From the NCBI GenBank assembly GCA_029261815.1, contig JAJDAQ010000118.1, forward strand, positions 1 through 64,000: DNA of 64,000 bases, read 5' to 3'. Source of the stretch: Deltaproteobacteria bacterium (GTDB taxonomy: Bacteria; Myxococcota_A; UBA9160; UBA6930). A program made the translations under genes and the position numbers. Shown here in pieces: positions 9,467-18,822 of the stretch (positions within the stretch are counted from its first letter, which is position 1; each line of letters begins with the position of its first letter). A model generated the notes under the pieces. The model did not search any database and was not told the origin of the DNA. It saw only the letters and a program-made list of their open reading frames with translations.

Positions 9467-10234
9467 TCAGTCGCGAGGCCATTCCGGCTCCCGCTTTTCG
9501 AGAAAGGCTCGCATCCCTTCAACCATCTCGGGGCTCAGGATCGAGCGTTTGAACAAGTTCGCATCCGGCTCCGGGAGGAGCCGCTTCATGTCGTCCTTCA
9601 CCATCGCACGGCTCTTCGGGCCACCGCGAAGGACGGCCTGTACGGTAGCGCGAACTTCGGCCTCGAAACGCTCGTGGGGCACGACCTTTCCGATCAGGCC
9701 GGCCCCCAGCGCTTCGGCGGCATCGAAGACCTCGGCGGTGTAGAGCCAGTACTTGGCCCGCCCCATCCCCACGAAGGAGGCCAGCCGGAGCCCCAGGTAG
9801 GGGTCTGGTGCGCCGCGCAGCAGTTCCGGCGCCCGGAACCGCGCCTGGTCCGAAGCGATCGAGAGATCGCTGAAGAGCAGGAGATTGAGGCCCCCGGCGT
9901 AGCAGAGGCCATTCACGGCCGAGATCACGGCCTTCGAACAGCGCTCTAGATGGCGGAACGGGAAATGGTCGGTGGGGTCGAATTCTTGTTCCAGGTGCTC
10001 GCCGTCGGCCGCCCCGCTCATGTCCCCGCCGACCGCAAAGACATCGGACGTCCCCGTAAGCAGCAGGACATCGACCTGGGGGTCGCCGTCCGCCAGGATC
10101 GCCGCGCGCTTCACGCCGCGATACATCGCCTGGGTCATCGCGTTGCGCCGATCGACCCGATCGATCCGGACCGTGAGGACATGGTCCGCAATTTCGGCCT
10201 TCAGGAACGGGCTCCCGAGATCGATCTGGCTCAT
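9467..10234 (-). CDS. enoyl-CoA hydratase/isomerase family protein
   Basis: ATG 10234 MSQIDLGSPFLKAEIADHVLTVRIDRVDRRNAMTQ...AVISAVNGLCYAGGLNLLLFSDLSIA. Confidence 0.88.
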   Translation of the reverse strand: MSQIDLGSPFLKAEIADHVLTVRIDRVDRRNAMTQAMYRGVKRAAILADGDPQVDVLLLTGTSDVFAVGGDMSGAADGEHLEQEFDPTDHFPFRHLERCSKAVISAVNGLCYAGGLNLLLFSDLSIASDQARFRAPELLRGAPDPYLGLRLASFVGMGRAKYWLYTAEVFDAAEALGAGLIGKVVPHERFEAEVRATVQAVLRGGPKSRAMVKDDMKRLLPEPDANLFKRSILSPEMVEGMRAFLEKREPEWPRD

Positions 10235-12612
10235 GCCCCGACCCTGGCCGGGCGGCTCCCGATGATCTGGTCCGTCGCCAGTTTCTCCAGATCTTCGTCG
10301 CTGCAGCCGACGGAGCGCAGGATCTCGTCGTTGTGTTCGCCCAGCGTCGGCGGCGGAAGATCCACCCAGTGGTCGCGCGACGCGAAACGGAAGGGAAGCG
10401 TCATCACGCGCTGTCGGCCGACGACGGCATGGTCGATCTCCTCGAAGAATCGGCGTGCCACGAACTGCGGGTGATCCCCGAGCGCACGGGCGTCGACCAA
10501 TGGCGCAGCCGGAACGCCCTTCGCGAGGAGTTCCTCGACGCAGCGATCGACCTCCAGGTCGGCCAAAGCCTTCCGCAGCGCTGCATCGATCTCGTCGTGC
10601 GCCGCCCGGCGTTCGGCCAGGCTCGCGTTCGTCAGAGGCGCACTCCATTCCGGATGATCTAGCCATTCGAGCAGGGCGGCCCACTGTGCATCGGTCTCGA
10701 TCGACAGCGCCAACCACTTCGGCGTGGCGCCCGCGTCGTGTCCGGCGCATGGATAGAGTCCCTGGGGCGCGGCCCACGGCGCGCGGTTGCCCTCACGTTC
10801 GAGCACGACCCCGTAGGCCGAAGACTCGATCACCTGCTCGGCAGCCGCATTCAATGCGCCCTCGACCATGGTGCATTCGACGTGCACGCCGTGACCGAGG
10901 TGTTCCCTTTCAAATAACGCGACGATCGTGGCGAAGACCGCGTGCATGCCCGAGATCGGATCACAGGGTCCACGCTGGATGCGCGGACGATCATCGGGAT
11001 GGCCCGTACACCAGGCCAGCCCCGTCATCTGCTCCATCGTCTGCGCGAAGCCGACATGGTCGCGCCACGGCCCATCGAGCCCGAACGCGGGCATTCTCGT
11101 CATGATGGAGTTCGGGTTGAGCGCGTGGATCGTCTCCCAGTCGAGACCGAAGCCCTCCATGACCCGAGGAGAGAAGTTCTCGATCACGATGTCACTTTCG
11201 GCAATGAGCTTCTTCGCTAGTTCACGGCCTTCGTCGCGCGTCAGATCGAGCGTCAGCCCGCGCTTGTTGGTGTTCGCGTTGAGGAAGAACATGCTGTACT
11301 CCCACCACGCGTCCTTCCCACCTGCGAACATGCCGCCGGTCGAACGCATTCCGTCGGGACGCTGGATCGACTCGACATGGATCACGTCAGCACCCAGACA
11401 CGCCAGCATGTGGCTTGCCGAGGGTCCGGCCCACCATGCTGTCGTGTCGAATACGCGCAGGCCTTCGAGGGGAAGCGTCCGTGCGTCCGTCGCCACAGGT
11501 CGCACCGCTTTGTGGGCTTCGACCTTCCCGGTGTGTTCGCCGAGCGCCGGCGCCGCCGTCGGCGTTCGGGGTTCCTGGCCGTCGACCTTGTATGGCGGGC
11601 GAGGACGGATGAATCCCCCTGAAGGGTCCTCGGAAAACACGCCCCGTGCCTCGAACTGCTCGTGAATGGGCACCGTCGCACCGCTCAAGACGGGCGCGAC
11701 CGGAATCCGGAGCAGCGCGGCCTCTTCCACGACCTCGGCCGTCGTTCGCTCGGTCGTATAGGCGTGGACGATCGCCTCCCACTCCTCAATCCGGGCCGAA
11801 CGCTGCCCTGCCAGATTGAACTCGCCGGTCTCTCGCAGATCGGGACGGCCTAGCATCAGCAGGAAATCCGAGATCTGCTGAGCGCTATTCGTATTGAAGC
11901 CGACGTAGCCGTCGCGCGTGGGTTCGATGGAAGGCGTTTCGGTGCTCTGCACGGACCCCTCGACCGGCGGGCGACCGAGCAACCCCCACATCGTGTCCAT
12001 GAAGTTCGTCGTGCCGTACGCCATGACTTCCTGGAGCGAAAAGTCGATGAACTCTCCGTGGCCCGTAGCGCGCGCCAGCCTCACGGCCGCGATCGCGGCG
12101 ACGGCCGAAAAGACGCCCCCGATCCACTCCGTGGTGCGCCCTCCGGCCTGGTAGGGCTCCTGGCCAGTCAGGCCGCGAACGCTGATCGAGCCGCACTCGG
12201 CCTGAATCGTGAACTCGCTCCAAGGGCGGTCGGCGTATGGGCCTTCCAGGCCATACGGCGAGATCGAGAGCCAGACGAGGCCCGGATGCTGCGCCACCAG
12301 CGTCGCTCGATCGAACGACGCGGCCGGACCCTCGGTATCGACGACCAGATCGGCAGACGCAAGCAGCGCGTCGACGTCGGGTTCTCCTACGGCTCCCACC
12401 ACCGAACGCTTGGAGCCCGACAGGAATCGGAAGAGTGCGCCGTCCCGGCCATCACGCTCATGCCCACTAGCGGTCCAACGTCGAAATGGATCGCCGCCTT
12501 CCGGCTCGACCTTGATGACGTCGGCACCAGCATCCGCGAAGAGCTTCGTCGCATAACCACCAGCGATTCCACTCGACAAGTCGACGACTCGGATTCCCTT
12601 GAGACCCTGCAT
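10231..12612 (-). CDS. tandem two-domain CaiB/BaiF (class III) CoA-transferase
   Basis: ATG 12612 MQGLKGIRVVDLSSGIAGGYATKLFADAGADVIKVEPEGGDPFRRW...; second copy LPLEGLRVFDTTAWWAGPSASHMLACLGADVIHVESIQRPDGMR... in the same 793-aa polypeptide. Confidence 0.9.
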   Translation of the reverse strand: MQGLKGIRVVDLSSGIAGGYATKLFADAGADVIKVEPEGGDPFRRWTASGHERDGRDGALFRFLSGSKRSVVGAVGEPDVDALLASADLVVDTEGPAASFDRATLVAQHPGLVWLSISPYGLEGPYADRPWSEFTIQAECGSISVRGLTGQEPYQAGGRTTEWIGGVFSAVAAIAAVRLARATGHGEFIDFSLQEVMAYGTTNFMDTMWGLLGRPPVEGSVQSTETPSIEPTRDGYVGFNTNSAQQISDFLLMLGRPDLRETGEFNLAGQRSARIEEWEAIVHAYTTERTTAEVVEEAALLRIPVAPVLSGATVPIHEQFEARGVFSEDPSGGFIRPRPPYKVDGQEPRTPTAAPALGEHTGKVEAHKAVRPVATDARTLPLEGLRVFDTTAWWAGPSASHMLACLGADVIHVESIQRPDGMRSTGGMFAGGKDAWWEYSMFFLNANTNKRGLTLDLTRDEGRELAKKLIAESDIVIENFSPRVMEGFGLDWETIHALNPNSIMTRMPAFGLDGPWRDHVGFAQTMEQMTGLAWCTGHPDDRPRIQRGPCDPISGMHAVFATIVALFEREHLGHGVHVECTMVEGALNAAAEQVIESSAYGVVLEREGNRAPWAAPQGLYPCAGHDAGATPKWLALSIETDAQWAALLEWLDHPEWSAPLTNASLAERRAAHDEIDAALRKALADLEVDRCVEELLAKGVPAAPLVDARALGDHPQFVARRFFEEIDHAVVGRQRVMTLPFRFASRDHWVDLPPPTLGEHNDEILRSVGCSDEDLEKLATDQIIGSRPARVGA

Positions 12613-12623
12613 GCGCGCGCTCC

Positions 12624-13790
12624 CTACTCGATGCCGTAGAGTGCTGCAGCGCTGGTGTGCATCACCTTTGCCACGACGTCTTCGCTGATCCCGGCCATCG
12701 CCTTCTCGGCGTAGAGCTGCGGACGCGTGCCCACGCTCGCGGGCCCCGGCGACTGGCATGTTGGATGCGGATAGTCGGTCTCGAAGAGCACATTGTCCGG
12801 ATAGAGATCGAGCGCCGGCGCGATGCCTTTCTCTTCGAACCAGAAGGAGGCGTAGATCTGTCGCCGGAAGTACTCACTCGGCAGCAGGTCGTACTCGGGG
12901 TGCTCGGTGATGACGCCGTTGTTCTGCCACTGCCAATCGAGCGCCTCGAGCACGAACGGAATCCAACCGACGCCGCTCTCGACCGAGACCATCTTCAGGT
13001 CAGGGAAACGGTGCGGAATGCCGCCCAGGATGATGTCGCCGAGCGAACGACCGTTGTCCAGGAATGCCATCGAGGAAACGCGAGCGAAATTCGCGCGCTC
13101 GCCGATGTTCGCCGGGTCCTGCATCTGCGCGGCGAGGTCGCCCCCACCTACGTGGAAGCTGATCGAAAGGCCCGCCTCCTCGGCCGCGGCCCAGATCGGA
13201 TCCCAGTGCTTGTCCCGCAGGGTCGGCTGGCCGTGCTCCTGGGGTTGGTTGCAGAAGAGGATGGCCCGGTAGCCCATCGCGGCCACACGTCCCACTTCCT
13301 TGACGGATTCGGCCACGTCCCAGAACGGCATCGCCGCGACCGGGATCAGGCGGTTCGCATCGGCGCTGCACCATTCGAGCAGCCAGTCGTTGTAGGCCTG
13401 GAGGCATTCGAGAATGAGCGCGGGCTCATTGATCCGCAAGAAGCCGCCGGCGCCGAAGCCGCCCACGTTCGGGTACAGCACGTTGGCAAATAGTTTCTCT
13501 TCATCCATCCACGCCAGGCGGGCCTTCGCGTCGTACATCGCCGCCGGGATGTCGTCGTAGGTCATCCGAAAGTTCGGATAGTAGTCGTCATGGCCGGCAG
13601 CCGAGTAGGCGCCAGGCATTCCGACCGGCTGGTCGCCGATGAACCACAGGTCACGCCCGCCCATCCGCTTGATATGCGGAACCTGGTCGCCCCACTTGCT
13701 CGCGACCCGGTCGGTCCAGACGTCGGCGGGTTCCGTGATATGCGTGTCGATGTCGATCACGCGGTGTCGGTCGAAGATGGCGTTGCTCAT
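12624..13790 (-). CDS. amidohydrolase family 2 (metal-dependent TIM-barrel hydrolase)
   Basis: RVIDIDTHITEPADVWTDR...LFETDYPHPTCQSPGP; characteristic amidohydrolase-2 N- and C-terminal motifs. Confidence 0.87.
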   Translation of the reverse strand: MSNAIFDRHRVIDIDTHITEPADVWTDRVASKWGDQVPHIKRMGGRDLWFIGDQPVGMPGAYSAAGHDDYYPNFRMTYDDIPAAMYDAKARLAWMDEEKLFANVLYPNVGGFGAGGFLRINEPALILECLQAYNDWLLEWCSADANRLIPVAAMPFWDVAESVKEVGRVAAMGYRAILFCNQPQEHGQPTLRDKHWDPIWAAAEEAGLSISFHVGGGDLAAQMQDPANIGERANFARVSSMAFLDNGRSLGDIILGGIPHRFPDLKMVSVESGVGWIPFVLEALDWQWQNNGVITEHPEYDLLPSEYFRRQIYASFWFEEKGIAPALDLYPDNVLFETDYPHPTCQSPGPASVGTRPQLYAEKAMAGISEDVVAKVMHTSAAALYGIE

Positions 13791-13817
13791 GGGGGTCCTC
13801 GGTTTCGAAGGATGGGA

Positions 13818-14456
13818 TCAATGGGTCGCGGGCGAGGACAGTCCTGCCAGCATGAGATCGATCGCGGCCACGATCTGGCGTTCCCGGTCGACGCCGGTCG
13901 CGGGGTCGGCCAACACCTGCTGTGTGACGCCGACTTGCAGGCCTCGGAGGGCCAGCGCCGCCGCCGCCGCATCGACGTCGGCGCGCAGTTCGCCCGTCGC
14001 GATGCCACGCTCGAGAAGCGACGACAACCGCGCCAGCCATTCGTCGCGAAGCTGAACGCGCCAATCCGTCCACGCGCCGGTGCCTTCCCCGCCTTCACTG
14101 ACGAAGACCGCGCGCGCGAGCGAATGACGGTCGCTGTCGGTCAGGCAGAAGCGGAGCCACGCGGCCAACGCATCGCGGACGCTCGCGGCATCGGAGATCA
14201 CGGCTTCATACGCGGCGAACCAATCGCTGAGCGCCGCTCGCTGCACCTCGGCCAGCAACTTCTTCTTGGAAGAGAAGTACTCGTACACCAGGGCACGAGA
14301 GACCCCGGCGCCGGCCGCGACATCCTCCATCCGGGTCCGGGCGAAGCCGTAGCGCGAGAAACAATCGGCCGCGGCCGCCAGGATGCGGCTTTGCGTTTCG
14401 GCCGCGCGCCCCTCCAGGGGAGGCGCCAGCGGTGCGTCCGGTGCGGAAAGGGTCAC
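13818..14456 (-). CDS. TetR/AcrR family transcriptional regulator
   Basis: TQSRILAAAADCFSRYGFARTRMEDVAAGAGVSRALVYEYFSSKKKLLAEV, TetR HTH. Start is GTG 14456. Confidence 0.9.
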   Translation of the reverse strand: MTLSAPDAPLAPPLEGRAAETQSRILAAAADCFSRYGFARTRMEDVAAGAGVSRALVYEYFSSKKKLLAEVQRAALSDWFAAYEAVISDAASVRDALAAWLRFCLTDSDRHSLARAVFVSEGGEGTGAWTDWRVQLRDEWLARLSSLLERGIATGELRADVDAAAAALALRGLQVGVTQQVLADPATGVDRERQIVAAIDLMLAGLSSPATH

Positions 14457-14468
14457 GATTCCGCACGT

Positions 14469-14493
14469 TGGACGAAACCGTCCAGTTTGTCAA
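14469..14493 (-). promoter_or_regulatory. candidate TetR operator overlapping a -35-like box
   Basis: Perfect inverted repeat TGGACG-AAAC-CGTCCA (14469-14484). On the minus strand it is preceded by TTGACA (14493-14488), immediately upstream of the TetR start at 14456. Confidence 0.5.
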
Positions 14494-14503
14494 ACGCCCG
14501 AAA

Positions 14504-15160
14504 TCAGCGATCCAAGGAGCGACCTCGCGTGATTCCGTAGAGCAGCGTCTGCGCCAGGCTGCGGGCTTCTTCTTCGGCCGCAAGCGGGTTCGCATCGTTC
14601 GCGCGCCACATCAATGCGCCGTAGATCAGCGAACCCAGGACGCGGGCGGCCTCGAGGACCGATGGCGCGTCGAGCACGCCCTCGCGCTGCCCCTCTTCCA
14701 GGAGGTCGGCCAGGATGGCCTGGACCTCGACCCGAATACTGTCGGCCTCCGGCGCCGCCCGATCCTCTTGCTGAAAGAAGGGATCGAGTCCCCGAACCTG
14801 CATGATCGCGGAGAAGAAGGACTTGTAGTCCCCGACATAGTCAAGAATGGCGCGCAGGAATGCGTGCAGGCCCGCTTCGAAGCCCGTCGCGGCCTCCACG
14901 GCTGAGCGAACGCGTTCGCTCAGTTCGACCCGGTTCTGGGCCAGACACTGGTTCACCAGGTCGTCCTTGCCGTCGAAATAGACGTAGACGGTGCTTCGGG
15001 CGACGCCTGCGGCTTCAGCGATCTTGTCGACCGAGGTCTCGGCGTAGCCGATCTCGCCGATCACGCCCCGCGCCGCAGCCAGGATCTGATCGGTGCGGAA
15101 TTCGCGGAGCGCCTCTTCGCGCGTGCGCGGCGGGCGGTCACGTCGAAAGGGCTCTGCCAT
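14504..15160 (-). CDS. TetR/AcrR family transcriptional regulator
   Basis: ATG 15160; TDQILAAARGVIGEIGYAETSVDKIAEAAGVARSTVYVYFDGKDDLVNQ. Confidence 0.9.
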   Translation of the reverse strand: MAEPFRRDRPPRTREEALREFRTDQILAAARGVIGEIGYAETSVDKIAEAAGVARSTVYVYFDGKDDLVNQCLAQNRVELSERVRSAVEAATGFEAGLHAFLRAILDYVGDYKSFFSAIMQVRGLDPFFQQEDRAAPEADSIRVEVQAILADLLEEGQREGVLDAPSVLEAARVLGSLIYGALMWRANDANPLAAEEEARSLAQTLLYGITRGRSLDR

Positions 15161-15309
15161 CGCGCGAAGATAGCGGTTGCGCGTCCGCTGTTTCGGACGC
15201 GTCGTCCGATCCGGAGGGATCTGGCGACCGGACACCTGATTCGCGGCCTGGAAATATGCCTGACTGGCCATTGCAGCCACGCGATGCTCGGGTATCGTCC
15301 CGTTCCTGA

Positions 15310-15330
15310 TGAAAATGAACACCATTTTCA
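15310..15330. promoter_or_regulatory. Fur-box-like palindrome upstream of the porin/FMN-binding/ApbE operon
   Basis: TGAAAATG-AACAC-CATTTTCA (8-bp perfect arms, 5-bp spacer). The 19-bp core GAAAATGAACACCATTTTC matches GATAATGATAATCATTATC at 14/19 by eye. Lies 43 bp upstream of the 15373 start in an AT-rich island. Confidence 0.55.
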
Positions 15331-15372
15331 ATTTCAACTCGACCCCGCCCAGCGCCTAGAACCACGATCCTG

Positions 15373-16740
15373 ATGCCCCTTCGACTCTCCTCCACCCTCC
15401 GCTTCGCCTGCCTGCTGACTTCGTTGGCAATCGTCAGCCCGACGGCTGCAGCTGCGAACGATGCGGACCAGATTGCGCGCGATGACCGCATCCAGCAGCT
15501 CGAGAAGCAGGTCCAGATCCTGGCCGACGAACTCAGCCGCGTTCGCACGCAGGTCGCCGTCCCGGACGAACCCGAACTGGCGACCGCCTATGGATTCGGC
15601 CCCGCAGCGTCCAAGATCTACGGCGTCGAGCGCGGCCTCTCGATCGGAGGCTACGGCGAGTACAACTACACGAACTTCGTCGGGGATGAAGACTCGGGCC
15701 CGGACCTCGACCGCGCCGATGCGCTCCGTACGGTCCTCTACTTCGGATACAAGTTCAGCGAGTCGATCGTGTTCAACTCGGAGATCGAGTTCGAGCATGG
15801 CTCGACCAGCAACGTCGCGAACGGAAATGGCGGCGGCAGCGCTTCGGTCGAACTCGCCTCGCTCGACTTCTTCTACAAGCCGGAGCTGAACTTCCGTGCC
15901 GGCCTCCTGCTCGCGCCGATGGGGTTCGTGAACGAAGTCCACGAGCCGCCCTTCTTCTACGGCGTGCAACGACCTGAAGTCGAGCAGCGCATCATCCCGA
16001 GCACGTGGCGCAACCTGGGTGCCGGCGTCTTCGGCCAGATCGGCGAGAACTTCGAGTACCGCGCCTATCTGATGACGGGCTTCAATGGGTCGCGCTTCAG
16101 CGACGCCGGCTTCAGGAGCGGCCGCCAGAAGGGCAACCGGGCGCTGGCCGAGGACCTCGCCATCGTCGTGCGCGGCGACTACCGGTGCGAATGCCTGCCC
16201 GGTCTCGAAGTCGGGGGCTCGATCTACCACGGCGATGTCGACCAGGACACCGGCAAGACCCTGATCAACACCGGGAACCCCACGGCCGACGGCATGTCGA
16301 TCACCGATGCCCGACTCACCATGGCCGAGGGACACCTCCAGTACCGCAACGGTCCACTCTCGACGCGCGTCCTGGCGGCGTGGACGAACCTGGACGAGGC
16401 CGCCGACTTCAATGCCTCGCTGGGTCGATCCTCGACGGCTCCGATCGCCGACAACATGTTCGGCGCCTACGCCGAGGTCGCCTACGACATCTGGCCGCAC
16501 TTCTTCAGCAACGAAGACAGGGCCCTCGAACCCTTCGTTCGCGTCGAATACGTGGACACGCAGTACAAGGTCCCGGCCGGGTACACGGCCAACCGGAACC
16601 GCGCGTACTGGGTGCACACCGGCGGTTTCAACTACTACCCGCACCCGAATGTGGTCCTCAAGCTCGAGTACCGGAACCTCAATGCACGGGGTGGAACGCG
16701 ACCCGACGAACTGGCGCTGGGAGTCGGATTTGCGTTCTAG
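15373..16740 (+). CDS. outer-membrane beta-barrel (porin-like) protein
   Basis: Signal peptide, coiled-coil segment (IQQLEKQVQILADELSRVRTQV), alternating beta-strand pattern, C-terminal aromatic (ELALGVGFAF). Confidence 0.75.
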   Translation: MPLRLSSTLRFACLLTSLAIVSPTAAAANDADQIARDDRIQQLEKQVQILADELSRVRTQVAVPDEPELATAYGFGPAASKIYGVERGLSIGGYGEYNYTNFVGDEDSGPDLDRADALRTVLYFGYKFSESIVFNSEIEFEHGSTSNVANGNGGGSASVELASLDFFYKPELNFRAGLLLAPMGFVNEVHEPPFFYGVQRPEVEQRIIPSTWRNLGAGVFGQIGENFEYRAYLMTGFNGSRFSDAGFRSGRQKGNRALAEDLAIVVRGDYRCECLPGLEVGGSIYHGDVDQDTGKTLINTGNPTADGMSITDARLTMAEGHLQYRNGPLSTRVLAAWTNLDEAADFNASLGRSSTAPIADNMFGAYAEVAYDIWPHFFSNEDRALEPFVRVEYVDTQYKVPAGYTANRNRAYWVHTGGFNYYPHPNVVLKLEYRNLNARGGTRPDELALGVGFAF

Positions 16741-17326
16741 CCTGCAAGGACTGGTGCTCGTGCTGGCCTTCGTCGCGGTTGCAAACGCGGCGGGGGCCGA
16801 GGTCTTTGCGTCGAAGCGCGAAGCCCTGGAGCAGGCCTTTCCGGGGGCCGACGCGATCGAGCACCACACCCTGGTTCTGGATGATGGGCAAGCCGCGCTC
16901 GTCGAGAAACGAGCGCACGCCAAACTCGAGAGCAGGCTTGCAACCATCCACACCGGCATGAAGAACGGCGAGGTCATGGGCTTCGCCATCATCGACATCC
17001 ACACCGTGCGCACACTTCCCGAAGCGTTCATGGTGGTCCTGGAACCGGATGGACGAGTGCGCTCGAGCCGGATCCTGGCGTTCTACGAACCTCGCGACTA
17101 CATGCCGCCGCAACGCTGGCTCGACCAGTTCGAGACCCGGCGCCTGGACCGTACCCTCAGTCTGGGCGGCGAGATCCACGGCATCTCAGGCGCCACGCTC
17201 TCTTCACGGGCAATCACCAATGGCGTCAGACGCGCGCTCGCATTGCACGAAGCCTTTCTGACCCATTCTGTCGCGGCAGCTCCCCCTGCCCGCTCGGTCG
17301 GCACCGTCGCCGCCGGCGGCGAATAG
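16682..17326 (+). CDS. FMN-binding domain protein (putative covalently flavinylated)
   Basis: In-frame ATG 16682; hydrophobic leader SLQGLVLVLAFVAVANAAGA; GEIHGISGATLSSRAITNGVRRAL matches the FMN_bind S/T-GAT flavinylation motif; ApbE encoded two genes downstream. Confidence 0.78.
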   Translation: MHGVERDPTNWRWESDLRSSLQGLVLVLAFVAVANAAGAEVFASKREALEQAFPGADAIEHHTLVLDDGQAALVEKRAHAKLESRLATIHTGMKNGEVMGFAIIDIHTVRTLPEAFMVVLEPDGRVRSSRILAFYEPRDYMPPQRWLDQFETRRLDRTLSLGGEIHGISGATLSSRAITNGVRRALALHEAFLTHSVAAAPPARSVGTVAAGGE

Positions 17327-17329
17327 CCT

Positions 17330-17842
17330 TTGCGCTTCGTCGTCACCGGAGAGTGGAGTCGCAACCGGCTCCTCCAGACCATCGTCGTCTTGTACTGCGT
17401 CTACGTCGCAGGACTCTGGATGACGAATACGCTGCTCTACTTCGACAAGATGTCGCTGACGCCCGAGTCCGTCACGACCTACTACCTCGGCGACGAAGAG
17501 ACCTTCCGGCCTGCCCGCACCTACCAGGGGCTGCTTGAGGTTTCGCACTTCCACCTCTTTGCGATGGGCATGCTGCTGCTCGTCCTGACGCATCTCGTGC
17601 TCTTCATTCCGCTCTCGAACAAGATCAAGGCATGGCTGATCGTGCTGCCATTCGTATCTGCATTGGCCGAAGAGGGCGCGAGTTGGCTGGTTCGCTTCGG
17701 CCACCCGGCCTTTGCATGGCTCAAGATCGCTGGCTTCCTGGCATTGCAGGGAAGCCTCGCAGCCCTGATCCTCCTCTCACTATGGTCGGTCTTCCGCGGC
17801 ACATCCAAGAACTACCGCAGCGGAGAACCGACCGACACGTGA
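17330..17842 (+). CDS. conserved multi-TM membrane protein of unknown function
   Basis: About 4 TM segments; His residues in a hydrophobic context (LEVSHFHLFAMGMLLLVLTHLVLF). Sits between FMN-binding and ApbE genes. Start codon TTG/uncertain. Confidence 0.65.
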   Translation: MRFVVTGEWSRNRLLQTIVVLYCVYVAGLWMTNTLLYFDKMSLTPESVTTYYLGDEETFRPARTYQGLLEVSHFHLFAMGMLLLVLTHLVLFIPLSNKIKAWLIVLPFVSALAEEGASWLVRFGHPAFAWLKIAGFLALQGSLAALILLSLWSVFRGTSKNYRSGEPTDT

Positions 17843-18822
17843 GGCATCGAGGCCTTGCACGGCTGGCAGCGATCCTGCTTGCCGGCGCCTGTTCCTGTTC
17901 CGCACTGCCGGACGTTCAGCCGGAGCTTCGGCACCGGACGCAGCGGGTCATGGGAACCGTGCTCGAGATCTCGGCCGTCACCACGGACCCTGAACTCCTC
18001 GACATGGGCATCGAACGGGTCAGTGCGCTCGAACGTGTGGTCAGTCGCTGGCGGCCGGAGAGCGAGACCAGCTCGCTCAACGCCGCGGGTGGACACTGGC
18101 GACCGGTGTCGGAGCCCATGCGCGACCTTCTCGACACCGCACTACGGCTCCACACGGATACGGCCGGTGCCTTCGATGTCACGGTCGGACCCGCCATCGC
18201 ACTCTGGACCCAGGCCGAACGAGCGGGCATGCCACCGACCGTGGATGAACTCGGTCGTGTCCAATCCCTGGTGGATGCCGCCCGGATCGAACAGCGGGCG
18301 GGGCAAGCGCGGATGCCCGCCGGAGCGCGCCTCGACTTCGGCGGGCTCGCCAAAGGGTGGGCCCTTGATCGCCTGGAAACGTGGCTTCGTTCGAACGGCG
18401 TCGAGCACGCCCTGCTCAACTTCGGCGGGTCGAGCCTGGCCGCGATCGGATCGCCGCCAAACGGACCCGCCTGGCGCGTACTCGTCGAAATGGGGGAAGG
18501 CGAAGCCGGCATCCTGACGTTCTCGGACCAACACATTTCCGTGTCGCATAGTCTTGGACAGGCTCGCAGCATCGGCGGCAAATCGTACGGTCACGTCATC
18601 GACCCGCGCACGGCCCGGACCTTGGACCACGCTGCCGTCGTCATTGCCGCTGCTGAATCCGGAGCGAACGCGGAGGCCTGGAGTACTGCGCTGCTGGTAC
18701 GCGGCCGCGAAGGGGTTGGCGCAGCAGAAGCCCATGACCTCTCGGTCTGGATGCGCGATTCCGACGGCGTGCGTTCGAGCCCGGCATTCCCGTCCTACCA
18801 GCCCCTCCCGGCCCGTCCGTGA
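17839..18822 (+). CDS. apbE: FAD:protein FMN transferase, ApbE family
   Basis: GTG 17839; QRVMGTVLEISAV...DVTVGPAIALW...GARLDFGGLAKGWALDR...GGSSLAAIGSPPNGPAWRV...YGHVIDPRTARTLDHAAVVIAA; lipoprotein-like leader (LLAGACSC). Confidence 0.88.
   Translation: MRHRGLARLAAILLAGACSCSALPDVQPELRHRTQRVMGTVLEISAVTTDPELLDMGIERVSALERVVSRWRPESETSSLNAAGGHWRPVSEPMRDLLDTALRLHTDTAGAFDVTVGPAIALWTQAERAGMPPTVDELGRVQSLVDAARIEQRAGQARMPAGARLDFGGLAKGWALDRLETWLRSNGVEHALLNFGGSSLAAIGSPPNGPAWRVLVEMGEGEAGILTFSDQHISVSHSLGQARSIGGKSYGHVIDPRTARTLDHAAVVIAAAESGANAEAWSTALLVRGREGVGAAEAHDLSVWMRDSDGVRSSPAFPSYQPLPARP

Noticed and set aside
15334-17031. 565-aa minus-strand ORF
   Set aside because: Antisense to the porin/FMN-binding genes, which have signal peptides and recognisable motifs; the shadow ORF has none.
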